DNA of 64,000 nt. It comes from Desulfosporosinus sp. I2. Lineage in GTDB: Bacteria; Bacillota; Desulfitobacteriia; Desulfitobacteriales; Desulfitobacteriaceae. Numbering within the stretch: the first letter of the stretch is position 1; each line of letters opens with the position of its first letter. The notes under the pieces were generated by a model. It made no database searches. It was not told the origin of the DNA and saw nothing but the letters and a program-made list of their open reading frames with translations. This document shows positions 16,072-23,841 of the stretch, one piece after another. A program made the translations under genes and the position numbers. Where the stretch lies: contig NZ_JYNH01000008.1 of NCBI RefSeq assembly GCF_000960765.1, positions 1 to 64,000 of the forward strand, read 5' to 3'.

Positions 16072-16587
16072 ATGAATAATTTAGAAACAGAAAACAAGGA
16101 TTTAAAACTATCCGCTTGGAATGTCAAGAGACTTTCGATTATGGCCATTTTTATTGCTTTAAGTGCCGTGGGAGCGCTTATTAAGATTCCAAGTCCTGTT
16201 GGAACCATCGGCATGGATTCTGCACCCGGATTTTTCAGTGCATTAGCTTTTGGAGGACTAACGGGAGCTATTGTCATTGCTTTTGGACACTTATTGACGG
16301 CTGCGGTTATCGGATTTCCTATGACAATTCCGATCCATTTATATATTGCTTTACAAATGGCTTTATGGGCTGTGGCCTATCGCTGGGTGAATAAGAAGTT
16401 CGGTTTGATTCCCGCAGCCATCGTTGCAATTATCCTCAACGGGGTTGTGTCATCGTTTGCGATGCTTCCAATGATGGGTATGGGTGGTGTGATTGGACTG
16501 ATGCCTTTCCTTGTTGTTGGAGCAGCTCTTAATGTTATAATCTCTGCAGTAGCCTACAAAGCAATTAAGGGAAGTCGGCTCATTTAG
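16072..16587 (+). CDS. ECF transporter S component (corrinoid-related substrate likely)
   Basis: Membrane protein (171 aa) with about five or six helices and the N-terminal helix pattern of substrate-capture subunits (LSIMAIFIALSAVGALIKI; SAPGFFSALAFGGLTGAI). It lies 20 bases after the AIRS-like gene and just before the fused ATPase and T subunit, so it appears to own a dedicated ECF module. Control by a cobalamin riboswitch suggests uptake of a corrinoid precursor such as alpha-ribazole, dimethylbenzimidazole or a corrinoid. It lacks the Met-His N-terminus of the cobalt protein CbiM. ATG 16072 follows GAGGAGG. Confidence 0.78.
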   Translation: MNNLETENKDLKLSAWNVKRLSIMAIFIALSAVGALIKIPSPVGTIGMDSAPGFFSALAFGGLTGAIVIAFGHLLTAAVIGFPMTIPIHLYIALQMALWAVAYRWVNKKFGLIPAAIVAIILNGVVSSFAMLPMMGMGGVIGLMPFLVVGAALNVIISAVAYKAIKGSRLI

Positions 16588-16604
16588 ATGATGAGGTGAA
16601 AACC

Positions 16605-18509
16605 GTGGAGATCGTGGAAAACTTAAAAACTACAAATTCCCATGAGACTGATATATCTGCTCATTTAAAGCATGTAGAAAATGCGATTGAACTTAATAAT
16701 ATCTCCTATTATTATCCGAACGTCGTAGAACCTAGCTTAAAAAAAGTCAGTTTAAACGTGGAAAAAGGAAAATTTGTTCTTTTAATGGGGGCTACTGGGG
16801 CGGGGAAAACGACCTTAAGTTTATGTCTTAACGGCCTGATTCCCCAGCTTCTAGAGGGCAAACTAACCGGACAGGTAAGTGTTGCAGGAAAGAATGTCGG
16901 GAAAACAGCGGTACAATCGTTATCCAAGGTTCTGGGGCTTGTTCTTCAGGATCCAGAAACCCAAATTATTGGTCGGACGGTTGAGGAAGATACCGCCTTT
17001 GGCCCCCGTAATTTTTTGGTTCCCTTGGAGCAGATTAAACAAAGAGTTGATCAAACATTAGAGAAAGTTCGCCTTAAAGGATATAATCAACGCTTATCTG
17101 AGGAACTCTCAGGAGGGGAAAAACAACGCTTGGCGATTGCGGGCGTTCTCGTGATGGAACCAGAAATTTTGGTCCTGGACGAACCAACTTCGGAACTTGA
17201 TCCCATCGGACGGGCTGAAATCTATGAAACGTTGGATGAGTTACGCAGGAAAAAAGATTTGACTATTTTGTTAGTCGAACACTCCAGTGAAGAGCTAATT
17301 CATAAGGCCGATGAAGTCGTCGTACTTAACCAAGGGGAAATCTTCTGGAAAGGGGTGCCAACGGAACTCTTCCGCAATCTTCCACTCTTGCGTCAGTGTG
17401 GGATAAAGCCGTTACCAGTTAGTCAGATTGGATGGGATTTTTATGAAAAGGGGTGGATCTCCTTTGCTGAAATCCCTTTAGATATCCCGTCAGCGGAAGG
17501 TTTAATTCGTGCGCTTTTACCGAAATACGGAAAACAACAGTGGCAACAGAAAGGGCAAGAACAAGAACAAAGAATTGAACGAGAAAGAGAACGAGAAAGA
17601 GATTTGGGGCTAGGGCTAGAATTAGATCAAGTACATAGAAGGAATTCTAGACTTAAACAGGAAGCGAACCAGTCAGATAAAAATAGCTCCGTTGAAGTAC
17701 GTAATCTAATTTACCATTACAACTCGGAACAGCCAGCCTTACGAGGAATTAATTTGACGATTGAAGCTGGCGAGTTCGTGGCTTTGATCGGACAAAATGG
17801 TGCTGGGAAAACAACCTTAGCTAAACACTTGAATGGTCTTTTGAAACCAACCCAAGGAGAGGTTATCGTTGAAGGTATGAATACCCAACAGTATGATACG
17901 TCAGATTTATCAAAAACTATTGGCTACGTCTTTCAAAACCCCGATCATCAAATTTTCTCGGCAACGGTCGAAAAAGAATTAGAATTTGGCCTGAAAAATG
18001 CGGGTTATAAAGGCAAGGAAATCCGAGAACGAGTCGAACAAGTACTTCAGGTTACTGGGTTAGAAAAATATCGTAGTGTTCATCCATTTAGTTTGGGCAA
18101 AGGAGAACGGCAAATGATTGCTGTGGCTTCAATTCTAGTCTTAAAGCCTATGCTGCTGGTCATTGATGAACCGACCACTGGCTCAGACTGGGTAGGAGTT
18201 CAGACCATGATGACTTTGATTCGAAAACTAAACGCTGCAGGTACCACTATTATTATGATTAGCCATGATATGGATCTTGTGGCTCAATTTGCTAATCGGG
18301 TCATTGTCCTAAAAGAAGGCGAGATTTTATTGGATGGCACTCCTCAAAATGTTTTTTCAAACGAACAAATGCTCCTCGACTCTGCCATTATTCCACCCCA
18401 GTTCTGTAGACTGTCAAAGCAATTGAACGATATTTTAGGTCATGAAACCTTCATCGAATCCAGTGAATTTGCTGCGATGTTCGAAAGTAAGGGGACGACA
18501 GGATGTTAA
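16605..18509 (+). CDS. fused dual-ATPase of an ECF transporter (EcfA-EcfA')
   Basis: 634 residues holding two complete ABC ATPase domains. The first has Walker A GATGAGKTT and signature LSGGEKQRLAIAGVL. The second has Walker A GQNGAGKTT and a degenerate signature FSLGKGERQMIAV. Q-loops (LVLQDPETQIIG, YVFQNPDHQIFS) are typical of ECF/CbiO ATPases. A charged linker of about 60 residues, including an RERERERE run, joins them. The linker looks like a recent simple-sequence expansion. GTG at 16605 follows GAGGTGA; the GTG at 16596 is within that binding site. Powers uptake with the neighbouring S and T subunits. Confidence 0.88.
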   Translation: MEIVENLKTTNSHETDISAHLKHVENAIELNNISYYYPNVVEPSLKKVSLNVEKGKFVLLMGATGAGKTTLSLCLNGLIPQLLEGKLTGQVSVAGKNVGKTAVQSLSKVLGLVLQDPETQIIGRTVEEDTAFGPRNFLVPLEQIKQRVDQTLEKVRLKGYNQRLSEELSGGEKQRLAIAGVLVMEPEILVLDEPTSELDPIGRAEIYETLDELRRKKDLTILLVEHSSEELIHKADEVVVLNQGEIFWKGVPTELFRNLPLLRQCGIKPLPVSQIGWDFYEKGWISFAEIPLDIPSAEGLIRALLPKYGKQQWQQKGQEQEQRIERERERERDLGLGLELDQVHRRNSRLKQEANQSDKNSSVEVRNLIYHYNSEQPALRGINLTIEAGEFVALIGQNGAGKTTLAKHLNGLLKPTQGEVIVEGMNTQQYDTSDLSKTIGYVFQNPDHQIFSATVEKELEFGLKNAGYKGKEIRERVEQVLQVTGLEKYRSVHPFSLGKGERQMIAVASILVLKPMLLVIDEPTTGSDWVGVQTMMTLIRKLNAAGTTIIMISHDMDLVAQFANRVIVLKEGEILLDGTPQNVFSNEQMLLDSAIIPPQFCRLSKQLNDILGHETFIESSEFAAMFESKGTTGC

Positions 18510-19315
18510 TAGAGTATTTAGCAGGGGACACCTTAATTCATCGACTAGATGTACGCACTAAAATGTTTGGCTTCTTAGGTTTTATGATTCTGTCCTTCCT
18601 ATTCGAAGATCCAATCTATCAACTCATAATCGTTTTCTGCACTGGACTTTTAGCCTTTTGGATAAAAATCCCCCTGCGAAAGTTCATGGTAATGGTGGTT
18701 CCCTTGATTCCTATTATAATATCGATTATTCTAATGACAGGGTTCACGTTTTCTCCGGGGCGCTTTGATCGGATTTCCAGCCAAGCGGTCCTCTTTTATG
18801 CCCTGCCAGGAGACCGATTAGGGGCGACCGTGGGAGGATTTCTTATGGGCACAACGTTTATTTTACGTCTTTTAGGGATGATGATTGCTTCTACTGTATT
18901 GACCTTGACCACGACTATGGATGAAGTTACTCAATTCTTTCAGAAAATGAAGGTTCCTCCGGAAATCTCTATGATGCTGACAACCGCGATAAGGTTTATT
19001 CCGACCTTGGATAAAAAACGCAGGCAAATTGTTGAAGCACAAAAAGCACGTGGGACGAAATTTAACGAAAAGGGGATTATCGGTTCGATCCGTTCTTACC
19101 TTCCAATTATGATCCCTATGTTTATTAATTCAATTTTAATGGCTAATTCCTTATCAATGGCCATGCTTAATCGAGGATATGGCTTGACTCGAACTTGGAC
19201 ATCTGTGCGCGAACTTTCATTTGAACCAAGGGATTATGGAACGATTTCTTTGGTTGTTATATTATTAACGTTAGCAATCTTTGTCCGATTTAAACTCAAT
19301 CTAGGGGTATTGTAA
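18503..19315 (+). CDS. ECF transporter T component (EcfT/CbiQ family)
   Basis: Membrane scaffold subunit (270 aa) linking the ATPases with the S component. It has several N-terminal hydrophobic helices and two coupling-helix signatures typical of EcfT, of which KARGTKF (in QKARGTKFNEKG) is the clearer; the other is at the C-terminal end, AMLNRGYG. ATG 18503 lies inside the ATPase gene (seven-base overlap) after GGGGACGACAGG. It belongs to the riboswitch-1 unit. A second, separate T protein (CbiQ) is at 35475. Confidence 0.87.
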   Translation: MLIEYLAGDTLIHRLDVRTKMFGFLGFMILSFLFEDPIYQLIIVFCTGLLAFWIKIPLRKFMVMVVPLIPIIISIILMTGFTFSPGRFDRISSQAVLFYALPGDRLGATVGGFLMGTTFILRLLGMMIASTVLTLTTTMDEVTQFFQKMKVPPEISMMLTTAIRFIPTLDKKRRQIVEAQKARGTKFNEKGIIGSIRSYLPIMIPMFINSILMANSLSMAMLNRGYGLTRTWTSVRELSFEPRDYGTISLVVILLTLAIFVRFKLNLGVL

Positions 19316-19336
19316 TCTAAAAGTAGGAGAGTTACG

Positions 19337-20458
19337 ATGGCACGAGATAAAGATAGACATACTTGGCGCGAAGGATATACTACAGGAAGCTGTGCAGCAG
19401 GCGCAGCAAAAGTCGCTTGTCTGCTCCTCAGGGGGGACAGTTTAGCTAAGCAGGTTGAGATTCCTCTGCCGAATTCAGCGCGTTTAACGATACCGATCCA
19501 TCGTGGAGAATCCGGATATCCAGAAGCTAGGGCGAGCATTCTCAAAGACGGCGGGGATGATGCGGATATTACGCATGGGCTTGAAATCCAGGCGATCGCT
19601 CGCTATATTTCCCCTCAAGGAGAGGTCCACATCCGCGGGGGCCAGGGAGTTGGAACCGTCACTAAAAAAGGATTGGCTCTCTCGGTCGGGGAAAGTGCCA
19701 TTAACCCGGTGCCAAAGAAGATGATTTTTGAAGCGGTTCGAGAGGTCTTTCCTACTGAAGCGCTTGAAATAATCATCGAAGTTCCTGACGGAGAAAAGAC
19801 TGCCTTGCGTACCCTTAATCCGAGACTAGGGGTAATTGGAGGAATTTCAATTCTCGGGACAAGTGGGATTGTCCGACCAATGTCCGAGGAAGCCTTTAAA
19901 ACCTCGATCCTGCCGGAGTTAGACCAAGCAGTAGCCTATGGGCATAAAACCATAGTTCTCACTCCAGGGCACTATGGGTATCGTGTGGCGACGGAGAGTT
20001 TTAAGGTACCGACCGAAGCAGTAATCCAAATGAGTAATTTTGTAGGCTATTTATTAGAAGAAGCTGCCTACCGGGGGATTAAACAAGTAATTCTCTTAGG
20101 GCATATTGGAAAGCTTATAAAAGTCTCCGGCGGAATTTTCCATACTCATAATCGTGTCGCTGATGCCCGAATGGAAATCCTGCTGGCGCATGCCGCACTA
20201 GCAGGGGTTAATCAGGACACCTTAAAACATCTGACTGAGTTTCCAACGACTGAAGGAGTTACCTCAGAACTATTGCTCCTTGGAGAGCAAAAGTTACTTC
20301 ATCATCTGGCACACCTGGCAAGTGAAAGAGCCCAGGCGTTCGCTTTTGGAGATCTAAGCGTTGGAACGATTATGACATTATTAAATGGTCAACCAGTTGG
20401 CTGGGATCTGAAAGCTCGTCAGCTAGTTGAGGAACAAGGTTGGGCGTGGCCTATTTAG
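19337..20458 (+). CDS. cbiD: CbiD, cobalt-precorrin-5B C1-methyltransferase
   Basis: A 373-residue CbiD-family protein: N-terminal WREGYTTGSCAAGAAKVA, then a DGGDDADITHG segment, GGQGVGTVTKKGL, and GHIGKLIKVSGGIFHTHNRVADARME near residue 255. CbiD methylates C-1 of the corrin ring in the anaerobic pathway, using S-adenosylmethionine. It closes the transporter unit of riboswitch 1 and stands apart from the other ring-modifying genes, which follow riboswitch 2. ATG 19337 follows GTAGGAGAG. The length is normal. Confidence 0.93.
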   Translation: MARDKDRHTWREGYTTGSCAAGAAKVACLLLRGDSLAKQVEIPLPNSARLTIPIHRGESGYPEARASILKDGGDDADITHGLEIQAIARYISPQGEVHIRGGQGVGTVTKKGLALSVGESAINPVPKKMIFEAVREVFPTEALEIIIEVPDGEKTALRTLNPRLGVIGGISILGTSGIVRPMSEEAFKTSILPELDQAVAYGHKTIVLTPGHYGYRVATESFKVPTEAVIQMSNFVGYLLEEAAYRGIKQVILLGHIGKLIKVSGGIFHTHNRVADARMEILLAHAALAGVNQDTLKHLTEFPTTEGVTSELLLLGEQKLLHHLAHLASERAQAFAFGDLSVGTIMTLLNGQPVGWDLKARQLVEEQGWAWPI

Positions 20459-20460
20459 GG

Positions 20461-20525
20461 TAAAACAAGGGGACAGGTAAAACAAGGGGACATAAAACAA
20501 GGGGACACATAAAACAAGGGGACAG
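20461..20525. repeat. tandem direct repeats of TAAAACAAGGGGACA
   Basis: Four imperfect copies of a 14-18-base unit with the core AAAACAAGGGGACA lie head to tail just after cbiD (copies at about 20461, 20478, 20493 and 20511). The spacing is irregular and there are no unique spacers of constant length, so this is not a CRISPR. The same GGGGACA core recurs in the inverted repeat downstream. Confidence 0.8.
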
Positions 20526-20562
20526 GTACGTTGTTTCTGTTACCTGATAGGTATAATAGAAA

Positions 20563-20612
20563 ACAGTGGAAAACAGGGGGACGGAAAAACAGTGCACCTG
20601 TCCCCCTGTTTC
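20563..20612. repeat. inverted repeat with AACAGGGGGAC / GTCCCCCTGTT arms
   Basis: AAAACAGGGGGAC and GTCCCCCTGTTT form a long hairpin around about 18 bases (GGAAAAACAGTGCACCT). The element is of the 'GGGGGACAGGTGCACTGTTTTTCC' kind that I recall as scattered REP-like DNA in Desulfosporosinus and relatives. It may also end the cbiD transcript. Confidence 0.7.
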
Positions 20613-20719
20613 ACTTAAATAATCATTTTTTGAGAAGGTATTTTGAAAAAGAGGAATTTAGTATATACTTATAGAATAAATCATTATCCGTTCGAATACA
20701 TTACTCGTGAATTTAATAG

Positions 20720-20912
20720 CGTTATGCTTAAGGTTCCTTTGTAATAAAGGATCTAAAAGGGGAAGTCGGTGAAAATCCGGCGCGGTCCCGCCACTGTAAA
20801 CAAGGAGTTCTCTTCAGATATCCACCATCAACTACTTTGATGGAGGAGAGAACGATGCTTTGAAGCCAGGAAACCTGCCTTAAGTAACATCACAGACCTA
20901 CGGGCGATAGGA
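20720..20912 (+). promoter_or_regulatory. cobalamin riboswitch 2
   Basis: The aptamer is clear: GGGGAAGTCGGTGAAAATCC, GGCGCGGTCCCGCCACTGTAA (here in two overlapping parts), a long variable arm with a perfect TCCACCATCAA/TTTGATGGA-type hairpin, and AAGCCAGGAAACCTGCC near the end. It precedes the main biosynthetic operon (cbiET onward). A compact terminator follows at 20942. Confidence 0.95.
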
Positions 20913-20941
20913 ATTGTGTGTGTTTATTTAGGGTAAACCAT

Positions 20942-20970
20942 ACGAGCCGCTCAGGCTCGTTTTTTATTTT
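20942..20970 (+). terminator. expression-platform terminator of riboswitch 2
   Basis: ACGAGCC, a five-base loop, GGCTCGT and then TTTTTTATTTT form a classical intrinsic terminator between the aptamer and cbiET. Ligand binding should favour it and so shut the long operon. Confidence 0.88.
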
Positions 20971-21036
20971 ACTAGTCAGCACAATCTGATCTCCTTAAAC
21001 AAGCGATAAACGAAACTTATGGAAGAGGGGTCATGT

Positions 21037-22338
21037 ATGTTACAGGTGATCGGAATCGGTCCTGGAAGGCCGGAATGGTTGCCCCCTGCAATTTCTGAAC
21101 TTGTAAAGTCCTGTGAAATTTTAATTGGAGGGTCTAGAGCGCTTAAACTGTTTCCGGATTTCACAGGACGCCAGTATTCCTTATCCGGTGACCTAGCCAG
21201 TAGTGTCGAGCTGATCAGAAAGGCACTTCAGGAAGAAAAAATTGTTGGAGTTCTCGTCTCTGGTGACCCTGGATTTTTCAGTTTTTTACCTAGACTTAAA
21301 AGGGAATTTCCTGAGGAAAGAATCGACGTCTATCCAGGGATCAGCTCGCTTCAATTTGCTTTTGCGAGAGCTGGGCTTCCATGGCAGGAGGCAACATTTG
21401 CTAGTGTTCATGGTCGAGAGCTGTCCATCCTTCCTCAGATGATAACCCGTCCTACAGCGGTTCTAACCGGTGGAGAAAATACTCCTCAGAAAATCGCACA
21501 ATTCTATCTGGACCGCGGCTATAACCCGTTAATATCGCTTGGGAATGCCCTTGCTTATCCAGAGGAATTTTGGGCGACAATGGATGCGGAGCATTTGGCT
21601 CAGGAAAAGACCTTGTTAAAAAATGCTATTGTTATCCTGTATCCTGCTCAGAAACGAGATACAGGGATCGATTCTCAGCAGGGTACGACAGATGATAGCC
21701 ATCAGCTTTCCAAGCAAACTATTATTCATGATAACCGGAGACCCACTGAACACAAGACTGGTGCTAGGCTAGGAATTCCAGACGAAGAGTTTCTGCGAGG
21801 TAAAGTACCCATGACCAAGGCGGAAATTCGTGTGCAAGTACTCGCTAAAGCTCAAATCTCACAAGATGACCGTGTCGTGGATATTGGGGCTGGTACGGGG
21901 AGTATAAGTATTGAAGCTGCTGGTCTCGCTTCTGAAGGGGTAGTTTATGCGATTGAACATAATCCAGAGGCTCAAGCACTTATTCTTGCCAATCGACAAA
22001 GGTTTGGCATCTCTAATCTTCAACTGATTCCTGGAGCTGCGCCGGATGTCTTCGGAGAGCTTCCTCCAGTGGATGTCTGTATTATTGGCGGGAGTAATGG
22101 ACGTTTATCAGAAATTTTAAACACGGTTCCCCTTATTGAAGGGGGAAGAATCGTGATCACAGCAGTGACGATCGAAACAGTGGCACAAGGATTAAAACTA
22201 CTCACTGACTATAACTATCAGGATATAGATACAATTTCTATTCAAGCGGTCCGTTGGAAAGCAGTGCAAACTCTGCATATGGCACAAGCCTTGAATCCAA
22301 TCTTTATAATATCAGCACGAAAAGGGGAAACGTCATGA
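21037..22338 (+). CDS. cbiET: CbiET, fused cobalt-precorrin-7 C5-methyltransferase and C15-methyltransferase/decarboxylase
   Basis: A 433-residue fusion. Residues 1 to about 210 form the CbiE tetrapyrrole methylase (VIGIGPGRPEWL, VSGDPGFFSFL, YPGISSLQFAFARAG). A variable linker of about 40 residues follows. The rest is the CbiT Rossmann methyltransferase (VVDIGAGTGSISIEAA, AIEHNPEA, CIIGGSNGRL). Together they methylate C-5 and C-15 and decarboxylate the C-12 acetate. ATG 21037 follows GAGGGG with six-base spacing and removes a nonhomologous leader that begins at 21019. First gene after riboswitch 2. Confidence 0.93.
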   Translation: MLQVIGIGPGRPEWLPPAISELVKSCEILIGGSRALKLFPDFTGRQYSLSGDLASSVELIRKALQEEKIVGVLVSGDPGFFSFLPRLKREFPEERIDVYPGISSLQFAFARAGLPWQEATFASVHGRELSILPQMITRPTAVLTGGENTPQKIAQFYLDRGYNPLISLGNALAYPEEFWATMDAEHLAQEKTLLKNAIVILYPAQKRDTGIDSQQGTTDDSHQLSKQTIIHDNRRPTEHKTGARLGIPDEEFLRGKVPMTKAEIRVQVLAKAQISQDDRVVDIGAGTGSISIEAAGLASEGVVYAIEHNPEAQALILANRQRFGISNLQLIPGAAPDVFGELPPVDVCIIGGSNGRLSEILNTVPLIEGGRIVITAVTIETVAQGLKLLTDYNYQDIDTISIQAVRWKAVQTLHMAQALNPIFIISARKGETS

Positions 22339-23072
22339 CTATAAACTGGGGAAAATTCTATGGAGTCGGGGTCGGTCCCGGTGATCCACGGCTCTTGACT
22401 TTGCAAGCCGTCGATGTCCTGCAAGCGGTCGATATAGTAGCCATCCCAAAATCTAAGCTTGATCGAGAAAGTGTAGCTTGGGATATTGCCAAAATTCATT
22501 GTCCAGCCAAGGTGCGTCTTGTCGAACTCGAAATGCCTATGACTTCCGATCAGCAAGTTTTGGCAAAGGCTTGGCAAGATGGAGCACTAACTCTTCTTGC
22601 CGAATTGAAACAGGGTAAATCCGTGGCCTTTATCACACTGGGTGATCCTTCACTTTATAGCACTTACAGTTACCTACTCAACATCCTTCAGGAGGAACTT
22701 CCTCAAGAGTGCATAGTTACAGTACCAGGGATCACAGCAATGTCCGCAGCGGCAGCCAGGATTAACTTACCGCTTGCCACAGGGGATGAGCCTCTGCTTA
22801 TTTTACCAAGTACCGAAGATGTGGGTGAATTTCTCAACTTCCCTAATTTAGTCTTAATGAAAGTCTCTCGAAGACTTCCTGAAATTTTAACCCTTCTCGA
22901 AGAGCATGATAGAAAAGCCGTCTTATTAACTCGCCTTGGACAAGCCGGTGAGAAAATCCGTTGGGAACCTAAACCACAGGATTTCACAGCCGATAAAATT
23001 GATTATCTCAGTTTGTTACTCGTCAAAAAGGATTTGTTGGGGAGGGAAAACAGTGAGCCAGACAAAAACTAA
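22335..23072 (+). CDS. cbiL: CbiL, cobalt-precorrin-2 C20-methyltransferase
   Basis: A 245-residue SAM-dependent tetrapyrrole methylase. The N-terminus KFYGVGVGPGDPRLLTLQA, then FITLGDPSLYSTYSYL and VPGITAMSAAAARINLPLA, are the CobI/CbiL signatures. ATG at 22335 overlaps the cbiET stop (ATGA) and follows AAAGGGGAAA. It ends 20 bases inside the next gene. It adds the C-20 methyl group, which is lost later in ring contraction. Confidence 0.93.
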   Translation: MTINWGKFYGVGVGPGDPRLLTLQAVDVLQAVDIVAIPKSKLDRESVAWDIAKIHCPAKVRLVELEMPMTSDQQVLAKAWQDGALTLLAELKQGKSVAFITLGDPSLYSTYSYLLNILQEELPQECIVTVPGITAMSAAAARINLPLATGDEPLLILPSTEDVGEFLNFPNLVLMKVSRRLPEILTLLEEHDRKAVLLTRLGQAGEKIRWEPKPQDFTADKIDYLSLLLVKKDLLGRENSEPDKN

Positions 23073-23841
23073 CGGTGAAGTGATCTTCGTCGGAGCTGGT
23101 CCGGGGGATCCTGAACTGATTACGATCAAAGGATCGCGCGCACTCGAACGAGCGGACCGCGTAATTTATGCTGGCTCGTTAGTCAACCCAGAATTACTTA
23201 AGATTTGTCGTGCTGGAACCCCTTTTCACGATAGCGCTCATCTCACACTTGAAGAAGTAGTCACTCTCATGTTCGAGGGAACTAAGCGTGGCGAAACGAT
23301 TGTCCGACTTCATACAGGAGATCCCAGTATGTATGGAGCGATTAAGGAGCAATTTGAACAGTTAGATAAGCAAGAAATACCGTATTCCGTCATTCCAGGG
23401 GTTAGTTCGGTGTTTGCTGCTGCCGCAGCGGTTAAACGTGAATTTACGCTGCCAGATATTAGCCAAACCTTGATTCTTACTCGCTTAGCTGGACGCACTC
23501 CAGTTCCAGAACGTGAAGCTCTTGCAAAATTGGCCAAACATCAAGCCAGTATGGCAATTTTTCTAAGTGTTCAAGATATGGGTTCTGTCGTTCAAGCGTT
23601 GCTAGAAGGTGGTTATCTGGCTTCTACTCCCATAGCTGTGGTTGCCAAAGCGAGTTGGCCGGATGAAGAAGTTCTATTGGGAACCCTAGAAACGATCGTC
23701 GAAAAAGTCAAAGAGGCAGGGATTCGTAAACAAGCACAAATTCTTGTCGGAGACTTCTTAGATCCAGCCAATGGGTACGCCCGTTCAAAACTCTATGACC
23801 CGACCTTTACACACGAATATCGGCAAGGAACAAAAAAGTGA
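23053..23841 (+). CDS. cbiF: CbiF, cobalt-precorrin-4 C11-methyltransferase
   Basis: A 262-residue methylase with VIFVGAGPGDPELITIKGSR, the CbiF/CobM-specific VIYAGSLVNPELL, LHTGDPSMYGA, and VPGVSSVFAAAAAVKREFTLP. GTG at 23053 follows GGGGAGGG and overlaps cbiL by 20 bases; the frame is open further upstream but without homology. It methylates C-11 after ring contraction. The gene ends in the GTGA shared with cbiG. Confidence 0.93.
   Translation: MSQTKTNGEVIFVGAGPGDPELITIKGSRALERADRVIYAGSLVNPELLKICRAGTPFHDSAHLTLEEVVTLMFEGTKRGETIVRLHTGDPSMYGAIKEQFEQLDKQEIPYSVIPGVSSVFAAAAAVKREFTLPDISQTLILTRLAGRTPVPEREALAKLAKHQASMAIFLSVQDMGSVVQALLEGGYLASTPIAVVAKASWPDEEVLLGTLETIVEKVKEAGIRKQAQILVGDFLDPANGYARSKLYDPTFTHEYRQGTKK

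Noticed and set aside
20461-20525. CRISPR-like direct repeats
   Set aside because: The units are 14-18 bases, nearly head to tail, with no constant-length unique spacers and no cas genes.
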